The position numbers and the translations under genes were made by a program. Under the pieces are notes generated by a model. The model saw only the letters and a list, made by a program, of their open reading frames with translations. It was not told the origin of the DNA and did no database searches. Shown piece after piece: positions 35,498 through 44,201 of a stretch of DNA of 64,000 bases. Source of the DNA: an uncultured Lachnospiraceae bacterium. GTDB taxonomy: Bacteria; Bacillota; Clostridia; Lachnospirales; Lachnospiraceae. The DNA is taken from assembly GCA_947567595.1 (NCBI GenBank), contig CANOMQ010000003.1:78269-142268 (forward strand), written 5' to 3'. The number at the start of each line of letters is the position of its first letter. Within the stretch, counting starts at the first letter, position 1.

Positions 35498-37000
35498 TTA
35501 TCTGTTAGGTCTTACTAACTTATCAAATCCCGCAAGCAACTCCAGTACAATATCAAAGAGCTTATCACAATCGCCCTCCCGCACGCCTTCAATATTGAGC
35601 GGCATTTGCGGGTCATGCAGCGACATACGAAGCAAAAGCCACCCCTTTACCTCGTCCGAATCAAACGTAATACGGATACCCTCATACGAATTGGGCGCAA
35701 TCTGATACCCTTTCGCTTTTGCCCTTTCCTCGAATGTATTCAGCGCATTTTGTCCATATTCCTTAAAATTATCACAATTAATCTTAAAACGATACTCCCG
35801 CTCCTCAAAGCCCTTTTCCAGCGTCTCAATAAACGCAGAGAGCGGTTTTCCCTGCTTTTCCGCCTTTGCAAGCGCAATCAGAAGTTTCACTGCCATATAA
35901 GCCCCGTCGTCAAGGAAATAATTCTCACTCAGCGCACCATGCCCCGACGTTTCAATCGCAAGCGGCGAAACCGTTCCCGCATTGTTGAGGCGAATGGACT
36001 CATTAATCACATTTTTATAACCGCGCATATAGCGGTGGTGCTTCATGCCAATGCTCTCAATAAAACGCGTCAGACGGTCACTTGTAACAGAGTCCGTTAC
36101 AATCGTTCCACCCGGATAATCCTCCGCGATAATCGCTGTCATCATTGCAATAATCGCGTCCCGGTTCACCTCGTCGCCGTTTGGCAAAACCGCCGACATC
36201 CTATCAACGTCCGTATCGAAAATAATACCCAAATCCGCCTTGTTCTTTAGCACCGCCTGTCTGATGGACTCCATCGCCTGCTTATTCTCCGGATTCGGAA
36301 TGTGATTTGGAAAATGTCCGTCCGGCTCCAAAAACTGACTGCCCGACGTGTCCGCACCAAGCGGATTTAACACCTTCTGCACGAAAAAGCCGCCCGCGCC
36401 GTTTCCTGTATCAACCACGATATGTAAACCTGCAAGCGGCTTCTCATACTCTGCGGCATTGATACTCTTTCTTATCTTATCCTTTAAAAAATCACAATAT
36501 ACCGAAATCGAGTCCACTTTTTCCACACTGTCAAGACTTGCGTCCGCAACCGAAAGCCCTGCGGCAGTTTCCAAAATTTTTGTGATATCGTCATGCTCCA
36601 AACCGCCGTCCCTGTCAAAAAACTTATAGCCGTTTCGGTTAAACGGAAGGTGGCTTGCCGTAATCATAATCGCGCCGTCAAACCCAAATTCGTCAAACAC
36701 CGTCGTCATAAACATTGAAGGCGTCGAAACCAGCCCACACGCGTAAACCTTCGCGCCTGCCGCCACAATGCCCTTTGCCGCCGCCGCAAACAGACTATCC
36801 GCCGTAATGCGCGAGTCATGCCCAATGCCAATCCGAAGCTCCTGTGGCTTCTTTCCCTTTTTCTCGGCAAGCCATCTGACAAAGCCACCGCCAATCCGGT
36901 TTCCCGCGTCCTCGGTGAGGTTGACGTGTTCTCCCTCCACGCCCTCGCATGCAATCCCCCTGATGTCGCTGCCGTTTTGAAGCTTTCTAATATCCGCCAT
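35498..37000 (-). CDS. Phosphohexomutase (phosphomannomutase/phosphoglucomutase)
   Basis: 500 residues from ATG 37000 with GGAGGATCATT upstream. It belongs to the alpha-D-phosphohexomutase superfamily. The catalytic phosphoserine loop is TASHLPFNRNGYKFF. The metal loop is FDTDVDRMSAV, and the sugar-specificity loop region is ETSGHGALSENYFLDDGAY. These features favour ManB-like enzymes that interconvert hexose-6-P and hexose-1-P for cell-envelope sugars. GlmM activity seems less likely, because GlmM proteins are shorter, about 450 residues. Confidence 0.9.
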   Translation of the reverse strand: MADIRKLQNGSDIRGIACEGVEGEHVNLTEDAGNRIGGGFVRWLAEKKGKKPQELRIGIGHDSRITADSLFAAAAKGIVAAGAKVYACGLVSTPSMFMTTVFDEFGFDGAIMITASHLPFNRNGYKFFDRDGGLEHDDITKILETAAGLSVADASLDSVEKVDSISVYCDFLKDKIRKSINAAEYEKPLAGLHIVVDTGNGAGGFFVQKVLNPLGADTSGSQFLEPDGHFPNHIPNPENKQAMESIRQAVLKNKADLGIIFDTDVDRMSAVLPNGDEVNRDAIIAMMTAIIAEDYPGGTIVTDSVTSDRLTRFIESIGMKHHRYMRGYKNVINESIRLNNAGTVSPLAIETSGHGALSENYFLDDGAYMAVKLLIALAKAEKQGKPLSAFIETLEKGFEEREYRFKINCDNFKEYGQNALNTFEERAKAKGYQIAPNSYEGIRITFDSDEVKGWLLLRMSLHDPQMPLNIEGVREGDCDKLFDIVLELLAGFDKLVRPNR

Positions 37001-37154
37001 AATGATCCTCCGTTTCCCTGTTTTCCAGTGCTTTATTTTCATAAATCTGTTTCAATATGCAAATTCTTCCACGCTCGTTTTTATCTTATCATAAACCGCC
37101 TTAAAAAGAAACCACATTTCTAAATCAAACTTTATCACCGATATGCAGTCCATT

Positions 37155-38744
37155 TCATACAACTGCCTCCACAATCGTCTTATCATCAATCGTTATCGTC
37201 TTCATTCCTATTTCTTTTTTCTTATTAAAATTAAAGCTGAGCAGATACCCTTTCTTTTTATGAAAGTAATTTAAATAATCCGCAAGCTGCCGCTCTCCCC
37301 GCTCACGATACTCGTTTCCGCGCCAAATCTTGAGTTCGACGACAAACTGCTCGCCCGCGTAATCCACCACAACATCAGTTCTCCCCGCGTCCCTTGTCTG
37401 CGCCTCAATATAATAATTCCCTGTACCGTTTATAATCGGCTTCAAATACAGCAGAAAAAATTTGCGCCCGTACGCTTCCACAAACCGCTCGTCATTGTCC
37501 CCGTAAATATCATGAAAATATTCCACAAATTTCGCCAGCACACGCTCCATATCAAGCCTTCCGTCAGAGATAAACTGCGTTTTATCCTGCTTTGCCTTCT
37601 TGCTCATCACGCTTGACAGCTCTTCTTCCGACAAAAAAAGATTATACAAACAGGTTTCAAAAATCCGGTTTGCCACCTGCACATTCACCCCGTCGTCCAC
37701 AATATAGTCAAACATACACGCCAGTTCAATTGTGTGGTTGTCCTGATTGTAAGTTACCCGCTCCCCCTGAAATAAAATCGCATACAGCATTTGTTTCAAA
37801 TCAGGATATTCATGAATATGCTTCACCATACTGTCAAACAACGTTGTCCTTGTCCGAAGCAGAATTTTAACCGCCTCTCTTACTCCCTCTTTTGTCCAAA
37901 TGCTTCTTGTATCCGCGAACAGCTCCATAAAAGAAAGCTTTTCATCCATTATCTTACAGATTGCAGATACCAAATACGGATATCCCGACGTATACTGATA
38001 TAGTTCCTGCGCAACCCCCGACGCGTCCATTCCTGTATGATGGTCTGTCTCATATTCCACAAGCATGTCAGTAATCTGATTTACCGAAAAACTCATGTCA
38101 ATATTAAAATCAGCGGAAATATTCCACGGACTGTTATACTGGTGCTCCTCTTGCGGACGTGTTTTCAACCGCAGGTTTTTAATATCATACACGCCCGCTA
38201 AAATCACGGAATGGAAAATCGGACGTTTTTCCCGCGCAAGATAATACCTTCTTAATTGCGCCAAAAAATCAATAAAAACCTGATTATTTGATGCGCTGTC
38301 CACTTCATCAATCATCAGCACAACCTGCCGGCTCGCCGATTTGCAAATTCCACTTAATACCGTAAACAACTCCCGCAGGTTTCCGTTTGACAAATTATTC
38401 ACAAACTCGGTCAAAGGCGTCAACAGATTTGCCGCCTCATTCGGCGCACTTTCCGCAAAAGCAGTCAAAAATTCTTCCGCAAAAGCATGTGCAAAGGTCT
38501 GTGAATTTGCAAACTCCTCGCTCCCAATTCCCTGAAAATCCATAAATACCGCAATATAGTCCTTTTTCAGATACTCTGCCAACGCCATAAGCGTGGTTGT
38601 CTTACCATACTGCCTTCCTTTGTTGATTACAAAATATTTCCCTCTGTCCACATATTGTTCCCGAATACGTTCCATTCTGTCATTCAGACAGACCATATAA
38701 TGCTCTTTCGGAATACAACGTCCCTCTGTATTGAAATAGCGCAT
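37155..38744 (-). CDS. AAA-ATPase with C-terminal PD-(D/E)XK nuclease domain, copy 3
   Basis: 529 residues from ATG 38744 (AAGGAG ten bases upstream), the same length as copies 1 and 2 (13299-14888, 15053-16639). All signatures are kept: FNTEGRCIPKEHYM, GRQYGKTT, VVLMIDEVDSASNN, ILAGVYDIKNLRL, HQYNSPWNISADF, and the nuclease motifs YIEAQTRD, GRTDVVVDY and VELKI. It is separated from the other two by more than 20 kb and sits between the phosphohexomutase and helicase genes. An extended -10 (TGTTATACT) within a 13-bp palindrome lies upstream. It is not interrupted, so all three copies appear functional. Confidence 0.88.
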   Translation of the reverse strand: MRYFNTEGRCIPKEHYMVCLNDRMERIREQYVDRGKYFVINKGRQYGKTTTLMALAEYLKKDYIAVFMDFQGIGSEEFANSQTFAHAFAEEFLTAFAESAPNEAANLLTPLTEFVNNLSNGNLRELFTVLSGICKSASRQVVLMIDEVDSASNNQVFIDFLAQLRRYYLAREKRPIFHSVILAGVYDIKNLRLKTRPQEEHQYNSPWNISADFNIDMSFSVNQITDMLVEYETDHHTGMDASGVAQELYQYTSGYPYLVSAICKIMDEKLSFMELFADTRSIWTKEGVREAVKILLRTRTTLFDSMVKHIHEYPDLKQMLYAILFQGERVTYNQDNHTIELACMFDYIVDDGVNVQVANRIFETCLYNLFLSEEELSSVMSKKAKQDKTQFISDGRLDMERVLAKFVEYFHDIYGDNDERFVEAYGRKFFLLYLKPIINGTGNYYIEAQTRDAGRTDVVVDYAGEQFVVELKIWRGNEYRERGERQLADYLNYFHKKKGYLLSFNFNKKKEIGMKTITIDDKTIVEAVV

Positions 38745-38783
38745 TCCTTCCCGGCTCCTTTTCCCCATGCCACCACCGACATT

Positions 38784-38796
38784 TTATACAGTATAA
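38784..38796 (-). promoter_or_regulatory. Palindrome over the -10 of AAA/nuclease copy 3
   Basis: TTATACAGTATAA is a perfect 13-bp palindrome around one central base. It contains the minus-strand -10 TATACT (38790-38795), preceded by TG, an extended -10. No good -35 is seen. It could be an operator or simply an AT-rich promoter. Confidence 0.45.
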
Positions 38797-38824
38797 CACA
38801 AATCCTCCCAAAAGGCACTCGATT

Positions 38825-41278
38825 TCAAAGCCAGTCATTCCAAAACTTTTCCACGCGCCCCCCAACCGTCTCAACGCTCACCACCTCAAAGCTTGCCCAC
38901 TCCCGTGGAAACATACGCCTGTAGCGGTACTCCAAAAACCGCTCGTCCAAAAGCGCCACCACGCCCACATCGTCCGCCGTGCGAATCACGCGCCCTGCCG
39001 ACTGCAAAACCTTGTTCATGCCCGGATAACAGTAAGCATAATCAAACCCGCTGTCTCCCTGCCCGTCAAAATATTCCTTCAAAAGCTCCCGCTCACAGCC
39101 AACCTGCGGAATGCCCGTCCCCACAATCACCGCACCAATCAGGCTGTCGCGCTTTAAGTCAATCCCCTCCGAAAAAATGCCGCCCATCACGCAAAAGCCA
39201 ATCAAAATCGTATCCGCCGCTTCCTCAATCTCAAACGCAATATGTTCCCCCAAATCACAATCCGCATTCCCCTGAAAGCGCAGCAGAAATTCCTCCCGCT
39301 TTGCCTCGCTCATATAATCCTCCTGCACAATGCACTCCATGCACTCCGCGTCAAAAAAATCCTCCATAAAGCACCGGTACACCTGCTCCAAAAACAGGTG
39401 TGACGGCAAAAAAACCATATAATTCCCATAGCGTTGCCGGACAATCTCGTGGATATAACGCGCAATGCGGCGAAACTCGTCCTCCCCCCGCCTTGTATAT
39501 TTGCTCGTCACATCATTGGCAATCAAAAGCGCCTTCTTCTCCTCCCGAAACGTCGATTTCGCATACACCTCATAATCCTGCGCCTCGCCGCCAAGCAGCC
39601 TTTTATAATACTGGATTGGCAGAAGCGTCGCCGAAAACAAAATGCTGCTCCTGCCCTTCTCCATACAGGCTTTCAGGTTTTCGGCAGGGTCCACGCAAAA
39701 AAGCTTCAGCATAAAATCCCCGTCGTCCATAAGACGCCCGTACACCACATAATTCCTGCCCATCAGCTCATACATATTTAAGAAATGCGACACCGCAAAA
39801 TAAAATTCCAAAATCTCCTTTTTATCGGGAAAGCTGTCATGCTCGTCCAAAAAATCGTCCAGCGCCGCAAACACGCGCATAAGCGCATTGACAAACCCGT
39901 CAATGCCCTCCTGCTTCTGATAGTCCTCACACTGGCGCTTCATGGCAAGCAGCTCCTTGTTGCATTTCTCAAGCAGCCTTGCCACCTTTGGCGCCTGCTC
40001 CTTCAAAAGACGCTTCATCTTTAAAAACGCATTTTTAAACAGCGCCGCACTGTACATCTCCCTGCCCCGCTCCAACAGATTGTGCGCCTCATCAATCAAA
40101 AAGACATAATCCTTCCCTGCGTTATTTTCACTCAGAAAACGCTTCAAGTACACACGCGGGTCAAAGACATAATTGTAGTCACAGATAATGGCGTCAGAAA
40201 AAAGGCTCATGTCAAGGCTAAGCTCAAACGGGCACACCTGATATTTTTTTGCATACGTCCTCACCTGTTCCCGCGTAAAATTGTCCTCGTGCATGAGCAA
40301 ATCGTACATCGCGTCATTCACCCTGTCATAATGCCCCTTCGCAAACGGACAGGCGTCCGGATTGCACTCCGCCTCACCCTCCGGCTCCGCCTCCTTCAAA
40401 AAACAGATTTTATCCCGCGCCGTAAGCGAGGCTGTTTTCACACGCAAGCCATTGAGCTGCAAAAGCGAAAAACACTCCTGCGCCACCGTGCGCGTGATGG
40501 TCTTTGCCGTCAAATAAAAAATCTTCTCCACCATGCCCTCGCCCATCGCCTTGAGTGTCGGAAACACTGTGGAGATTGTTTTCCCGACACCCGTCGGCGC
40601 CTCCAAAAACAGCTTCCTTTTATGATAAATCGTCCGGTATACACCTGCCGCAAGCTCCTTCTGCCCTTCCCGATATGAAAACGGGAACGCAAGACCTTTT
40701 ATGGTCTCTGTGCGGATTTTACTCCATTCCACCTGAAAGTCCGACCACTTCCGATACTCTGTTAAAAGATTATCAAACCATTGCTCCAACACATCAAACG
40801 CATATTCTTCCTCAAAATATTTACGCTGCTCCGTTTCCATATTGCAATACGTCACACGCACCCCGATTGCCGAAAGCCCGTTTTCTTTCGCATAAATATA
40901 CGCATAGCACTTTGCCTGTGCAAGGTGTACCCCCGACGCCTGATGAATCCGTTTCAGTTCCCGGTACGTCCCCTTAATCTCATCAATCACGACCTTCTGC
41001 TGCGCGTCCGCGTTTTTGCCCCCATCATGGTTTGCATAATTAAAGTCAATAATCCCGTCCGCCCTGCCTTCCACCACGATGTCATATTCCCCCGCGCTCC
41101 ACGCAAGCTTAAGCCCCACCTCCGCATGATACTCGCTGCCCATTTCGCGCTGTATCATGCGGTGGATGCGGCTTCCCTCCTGCATTGCATGATCTGAACC
41201 CGATGATTTTCTGTTATCAATATCTCCCTCGCGGAGAATAAATTCCACAAGCTGCCTGACCGACACATGTATTTCCAT
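38825..41278 (-). CDS. Rad3/XPD-type helicase with N-terminal PD-(D/E)XK-like domain
   Basis: 817 residues. The N-terminal part (about 1-170) has PD-(D/E)XK-like motifs: EGRADGIIDF (the Asp), VIDEIKGT (E-x-K) and QAKCYAYIYA, like the Cas4/AddB type. The helicase core has Walker A EAPTGVGKT (about 229-237), a four-cysteine Fe-S domain (KICFL, ECNPDACPFA, YQVCPFE), DEAH (LIDEAHNLLERG) and a late GRVIRTADDVGV box. It is a 5'-3' helicase architecture as in DinG/XPD relatives. The role is probably DNA repair. It is 2 bp from the P-type ATPase stop, and upstream of copy 3. Confidence 0.88.
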   Translation of the reverse strand: MEIHVSVRQLVEFILREGDIDNRKSSGSDHAMQEGSRIHRMIQREMGSEYHAEVGLKLAWSAGEYDIVVEGRADGIIDFNYANHDGGKNADAQQKVVIDEIKGTYRELKRIHQASGVHLAQAKCYAYIYAKENGLSAIGVRVTYCNMETEQRKYFEEEYAFDVLEQWFDNLLTEYRKWSDFQVEWSKIRTETIKGLAFPFSYREGQKELAAGVYRTIYHKRKLFLEAPTGVGKTISTVFPTLKAMGEGMVEKIFYLTAKTITRTVAQECFSLLQLNGLRVKTASLTARDKICFLKEAEPEGEAECNPDACPFAKGHYDRVNDAMYDLLMHEDNFTREQVRTYAKKYQVCPFELSLDMSLFSDAIICDYNYVFDPRVYLKRFLSENNAGKDYVFLIDEAHNLLERGREMYSAALFKNAFLKMKRLLKEQAPKVARLLEKCNKELLAMKRQCEDYQKQEGIDGFVNALMRVFAALDDFLDEHDSFPDKKEILEFYFAVSHFLNMYELMGRNYVVYGRLMDDGDFMLKLFCVDPAENLKACMEKGRSSILFSATLLPIQYYKRLLGGEAQDYEVYAKSTFREEKKALLIANDVTSKYTRRGEDEFRRIARYIHEIVRQRYGNYMVFLPSHLFLEQVYRCFMEDFFDAECMECIVQEDYMSEAKREEFLLRFQGNADCDLGEHIAFEIEEAADTILIGFCVMGGIFSEGIDLKRDSLIGAVIVGTGIPQVGCERELLKEYFDGQGDSGFDYAYCYPGMNKVLQSAGRVIRTADDVGVVALLDERFLEYRYRRMFPREWASFEVVSVETVGGRVEKFWNDWL

Positions 41279-41280
41279 CG

Positions 41281-43245
41281 TTATCTGTTCCCTTTATCAT
41301 TGAGTGTGCGCATGGCATTTAAAATCGCAATCACCGCCACGCCCACATCTGCAAACACTGCCTCCCACATACTTGCCATGCCAAGCGCGCCCAAAATCAG
41401 CACCAGCGCCTTGACCGCAAGCGCAAACACGATATTCTGCTTCACAATGCGCAGCGTCTTTCGCGCAATCCGAACCACCGCCGCGATTTTGCGCACATCA
41501 TCGTCCATCAGAACCACGTCTGCCGCCTCAATCGCAGCGTCCGAGCCCATGCTCCCCATCGCAAAGCCAATGTCCGCCCTTGCAAGCACAGGCGCGTCGT
41601 TAATCCCGTCGCCCACAAACGCCAGCCGTCCGTTCCCGTCGCGGCTGTCCAGCAATTCCTCAACGCGCGCAACCTTGTCTGCCGGCAAAAGCTCCGCGTG
41701 CAGCTCATCAATCCCAAGCTCCTGCGCCACCGCCTCAGCCGCCGCCTGTCTGTCTCCGGTCAACATAATACACTTCCTGACGCCGATCTTCTTCATATCC
41801 GCAATCGCCTCGCGCGCGCCCTCCTTAATCGTATCGGAAATCACCACCGCGCCCACGTACACCCTGTCACACGCCACATAGCAGACAGTGCCATGCTCCG
41901 TGCAGGAAATTGCGTCCGTATTCCCTGATTTCATCAAATTCGGGTGCTGCCGCTTCAGCGACTCTAACTCCCTGCAAACCGCGCAGTCAATTCCATTTGC
42001 CCGCATCAGCTTTTCATTTCCGACAAGCACTTCCTTGCCGTCTACCGTCACGCAAATTCCATGTCCCGCCTGCTCGACCGCCTCCCCGACACGTCCCAAG
42101 TCGACCGCTTTTCCAGTCCGTTCCAAATATGCCGCCCTGATGGACTCCGCAATCGGGTGGTTCGAATACCCCTCCGCGTGCGCCGCAAGCTCCAAAAGCT
42201 GCTCATGCGAAAATCCGTTCTCATTATCAGCGTAAAGTCCCGAAACCTTAAATTCCCCCTTTGTCAGCGTTCCCGTCTTGTCAAAAACAATCGTCGTCAT
42301 CTGCGCCACAGCCTCAAGATAATTGCCGCCCTTAACAAGCACGCCGATACGCGACGCCGCGCCAATTCCTCCAAAAAAGCCAAGCGGCACGGAAATCACA
42401 AGCGCACACGGACATGAGATTACAAGAAAAATACAAGCCCTGTGTACCCACTCACTCCAGCCGCCACCCAAAACAAGCGGCGGTAAAACTGCCAGTATAA
42501 TGGCTGCAACCGTAACAATCGGCGTATAATAACGTGCGAACTTCGTGATAAAATTCTCCGCCTTCGCCTTGTTGGAGCTTGCATTCTCCACCAGTTCCAA
42601 AATTTTCGAAACAGTCGAGTCGTCAAATTCTTTTGTCGTGCGCACCTTCAGCGTACCGCTGCCATTCACACAGCCGCTGATAATATCATCACCCACAGCC
42701 GCCCTTCTAGGCACAGACTCCCCAGTCAGCGCCGCCGTATCAATCAAGGACTCTCCCTCCACGACAACACCGTCAAGCGGCACGCGCTCGCCGGGCTTAA
42801 TCACGATAATGCTTCCAACCTCCACATCGTCCGGCTCAACCTGCGTCAGTGTCCCGTTCTCCTCAATATTCGCATACTCAGGGCAAATATCCATCATGTC
42901 CGCAATGGACTGGCGCGATTTTCCCACCGCATAGCTCTGAAACAGCTCACCCACCTGATAAAACAGCATGACCGCAGCCGCCTCGGAAAAATCCCTTGCG
43001 CCAAACGCGCCAAAGGTCGCAAGCATCATCAGGAAATTCTCGTCAAACACCTGCCCATGCCGAATGTTCCTTGCCGCCTTTAAAATAATATCATAGCCGA
43101 TAATCAGGTACGGCACCGTAAATAAAACAAGCTCTATCCAAATGCTTTCCGGCAGTATCCCCACATGCTCACAGAGCATAAGCGCCGCCAAAAGCATAAA
43201 CGAAACAACAATACGAATCAGCATTTTTTTCTGTTTTTTTGTCAT
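41281..43245 (-). CDS. Heavy-metal (Zn/Cd/Pb-type) P1B ATPase
   Basis: 654 residues from ATG 43245 with GGAGGGATTGGA upstream. It carries the P-type motifs: actuator LTGESVP, the transmembrane metal motif CPC (ISCPCALVISVP), the phosphorylation site DKTGTLTKG, the HP dipeptide in YSNHPIAES, and the hinge GDGINDAPVLARADIG. CPC with this arrangement fits ZntA/CadA-type exporters of Zn, Cd or Pb. No N-terminal heavy-metal-associated domain is present. A separate HMA protein is encoded upstream (43410-43628), and a CadC-like repressor before that. Confidence 0.93.
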   Translation of the reverse strand: MTKKQKKMLIRIVVSFMLLAALMLCEHVGILPESIWIELVLFTVPYLIIGYDIILKAARNIRHGQVFDENFLMMLATFGAFGARDFSEAAAVMLFYQVGELFQSYAVGKSRQSIADMMDICPEYANIEENGTLTQVEPDDVEVGSIIVIKPGERVPLDGVVVEGESLIDTAALTGESVPRRAAVGDDIISGCVNGSGTLKVRTTKEFDDSTVSKILELVENASSNKAKAENFITKFARYYTPIVTVAAIILAVLPPLVLGGGWSEWVHRACIFLVISCPCALVISVPLGFFGGIGAASRIGVLVKGGNYLEAVAQMTTIVFDKTGTLTKGEFKVSGLYADNENGFSHEQLLELAAHAEGYSNHPIAESIRAAYLERTGKAVDLGRVGEAVEQAGHGICVTVDGKEVLVGNEKLMRANGIDCAVCRELESLKRQHPNLMKSGNTDAISCTEHGTVCYVACDRVYVGAVVISDTIKEGAREAIADMKKIGVRKCIMLTGDRQAAAEAVAQELGIDELHAELLPADKVARVEELLDSRDGNGRLAFVGDGINDAPVLARADIGFAMGSMGSDAAIEAADVVLMDDDVRKIAAVVRIARKTLRIVKQNIVFALAVKALVLILGALGMASMWEAVFADVGVAVIAILNAMRTLNDKGNR

Positions 43246-43274
43246 TCCAATCCCTCCATTTCCGTCACACAATC

Positions 43275-43306
43275 GTAACAGTCCAACCTTCGTCTTCCTG
43301 TTACAG
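43275..43306. repeat. Short repeat related to the end of the MITE-like element at 61117
   Basis: These 32 bp match 61117-61148 with three differences. Each begins GTAACAG and ends CTGTTACAG, so it can fold into a hairpin (GTAACAG 43275-43281 with CTGTTAC 43298-43304). The similarity ends abruptly at 43306. It lies in the leader of the metal ATPase gene. Confidence 0.6.
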
Positions 43307-43347
43307 CACGCCTATTCTTTCTATAATAATAAATTCTATATAATAAA

Positions 43348-43380
43348 GCCCCAAGCCCTTATCTCATTCAGGCTCAGGGC
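43348..43380 (-). terminator. Hairpin between hma and the metal ATPase gene
   Basis: On the minus strand, GCCC and AGCC pair with GGCT and GGGC around a symmetric TG internal loop, followed by TTTATTAT. It may be a partial terminator that lowers expression of the ATPase relative to the small HMA protein. Confidence 0.55.
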
Positions 43381-43409
43381 ATATTTGATAATGATTTCAC
43401 AATATCGCC

Positions 43410-43628
43410 TTACATCAGGATTTTACAATCCGGCTCCACCTTCGCGCAGACTGCCTTCACTTCCTCCATAATCGCGTCAAACCGCTCGTCATCCGCGTCA
43501 ATCGTCATCTTCTGCGCCAAAAAATTGACCGCCGCGTCATTAACGCCATCAATCTTTTTAATCGCCTCCTCCATTTTTGCCGCGCAATGTGCACAATCCA
43601 AATCCTCAAGCTTAAATTTCTTTTTCAT
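43410..43628 (-). CDS. Stand-alone heavy-metal-associated (HMA) domain protein
   Basis: 72 residues, a single ferredoxin-like HMA domain with the metal-binding pair in DLDCAHCAAK (CxxC, about 11-14) and the conserved second half NFLAQKMTIDADD. Such domains usually form the N-terminus of the P1B ATPase; here it is separate, and the ATPase gene 164 bp downstream has none. It could act as a metallochaperone or as a detached regulatory domain. It sits 31 bp after the CadC-like gene. Confidence 0.9.
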   Translation of the reverse strand: MKKKFKLEDLDCAHCAAKMEEAIKKIDGVNDAAVNFLAQKMTIDADDERFDAIMEEVKAVCAKVEPDCKILM

Positions 43629-43659
43629 ATTTTTTGTTCCTTTCTATTTTTATTTCCTT

Positions 43660-44040
43660 TTATTTTTTGACATCTTCCTCAATATGCTCGCGTCCCTGCG
43701 CGATAATGCTGCGCACATGGCTGTCGGCAAGCGAATAAAAAATGGATTTTCCTTCGCGCCGGTTCGTCACAAGCTTCGACTGCTTGAGCACCTTGAGCTG
43801 ATGGGAAATTGCCGACTGCGTCATATTCAAAATCTCCGCAAGGTCGCAGACACAAACCTCCGACTCAAAAAGCACGAACAGGATTTTCAGCCTTGTGGCA
43901 TCGCCAAATACCTTGAATAAATCAGATAAATCCGCAATCTCCTCCTCGTCCGGCACTTTACCGTCTACCTTCCGTAAAAGCTCGTTGTGGACTAAATGTT
44001 CCTCACAGCATTCCACCTCATACACTATTTTTTCCGCCAC
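43660..44040 (-). CDS. CadC/ArsR-family metal-sensing repressor
   Basis: About 126 residues from GTG 44040; an in-frame ATG at 44073 is upstream but lies nearly in the operator. The winged helix is seen in LAEILNMTQSAISHQLKVLKQSKLVTNRREGK. Two cysteine sites match CadC: the N-terminal ECCEEHLVH and the alpha-3 pair in EVCVCDLAEIL (CxC). CadC-like proteins release DNA on binding Cd, Pb or Zn. A perfect palindrome (44075-44096) overlaps the start of transcription. The ATPase and HMA genes are downstream and probably co-regulated. Confidence 0.92.
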   Translation of the reverse strand: MAEKIVYEVECCEEHLVHNELLRKVDGKVPDEEEIADLSDLFKVFGDATRLKILFVLFESEVCVCDLAEILNMTQSAISHQLKVLKQSKLVTNRREGKSIFYSLADSHVRSIIAQGREHIEEDVKK

Positions 44041-44074
44041 GCCTTCACCGCCTTTTTCATTTATAATATACATT

Positions 44075-44096
44075 CATATGAACAACTATTCATATG
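44075..44096. promoter_or_regulatory. ArsR/CadC operator
   Basis: CATATGAA (44075-44082) and TTCATATG (44089-44096) form a perfect 8-bp inverted repeat with a 6-bp spacer, located at the predicted transcription start just downstream of the -10. A bound CadC-like dimer would block RNA polymerase. Confidence 0.8.
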
Positions 44097-44099
44097 TTT

Positions 44100-44128
44100 A
44101 TCATAAAACAATGCCTGACATTTGTCAA
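44100..44128 (-). promoter_or_regulatory. Sigma-A promoter of the cadC-like operon
   Basis: Minus-strand TTGACA (44123-44128) and TATGAT (44100-44105) are 17 bp apart, a near-consensus promoter. The -35 lies within a large palindrome (44103-44140). Confidence 0.85.
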
Positions 44129-44140
44129 GCATTGTTTTAT
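44103..44140. repeat. 18-2-18 palindrome overlapping the cadC-operon -35
   Basis: The arms ATAAAACAATGCCTGACA (44103-44120) and TGTCAAGCATTGTTTTAT (44123-44140) match with one mismatch around two bases. It can serve as a mirror-image terminator for the chemotaxis gene ending at 44202, as its T-rich ends fit. It could also be a second operator, since CadC sites are hyphenated 12-2-12 repeats. Confidence 0.75.
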
Positions 44141-44201
44141 AACTTTTATTTTGCTATTGATATTGTCCCATATCAGGCACAATACACCATTTCCAAAACA
44201 C

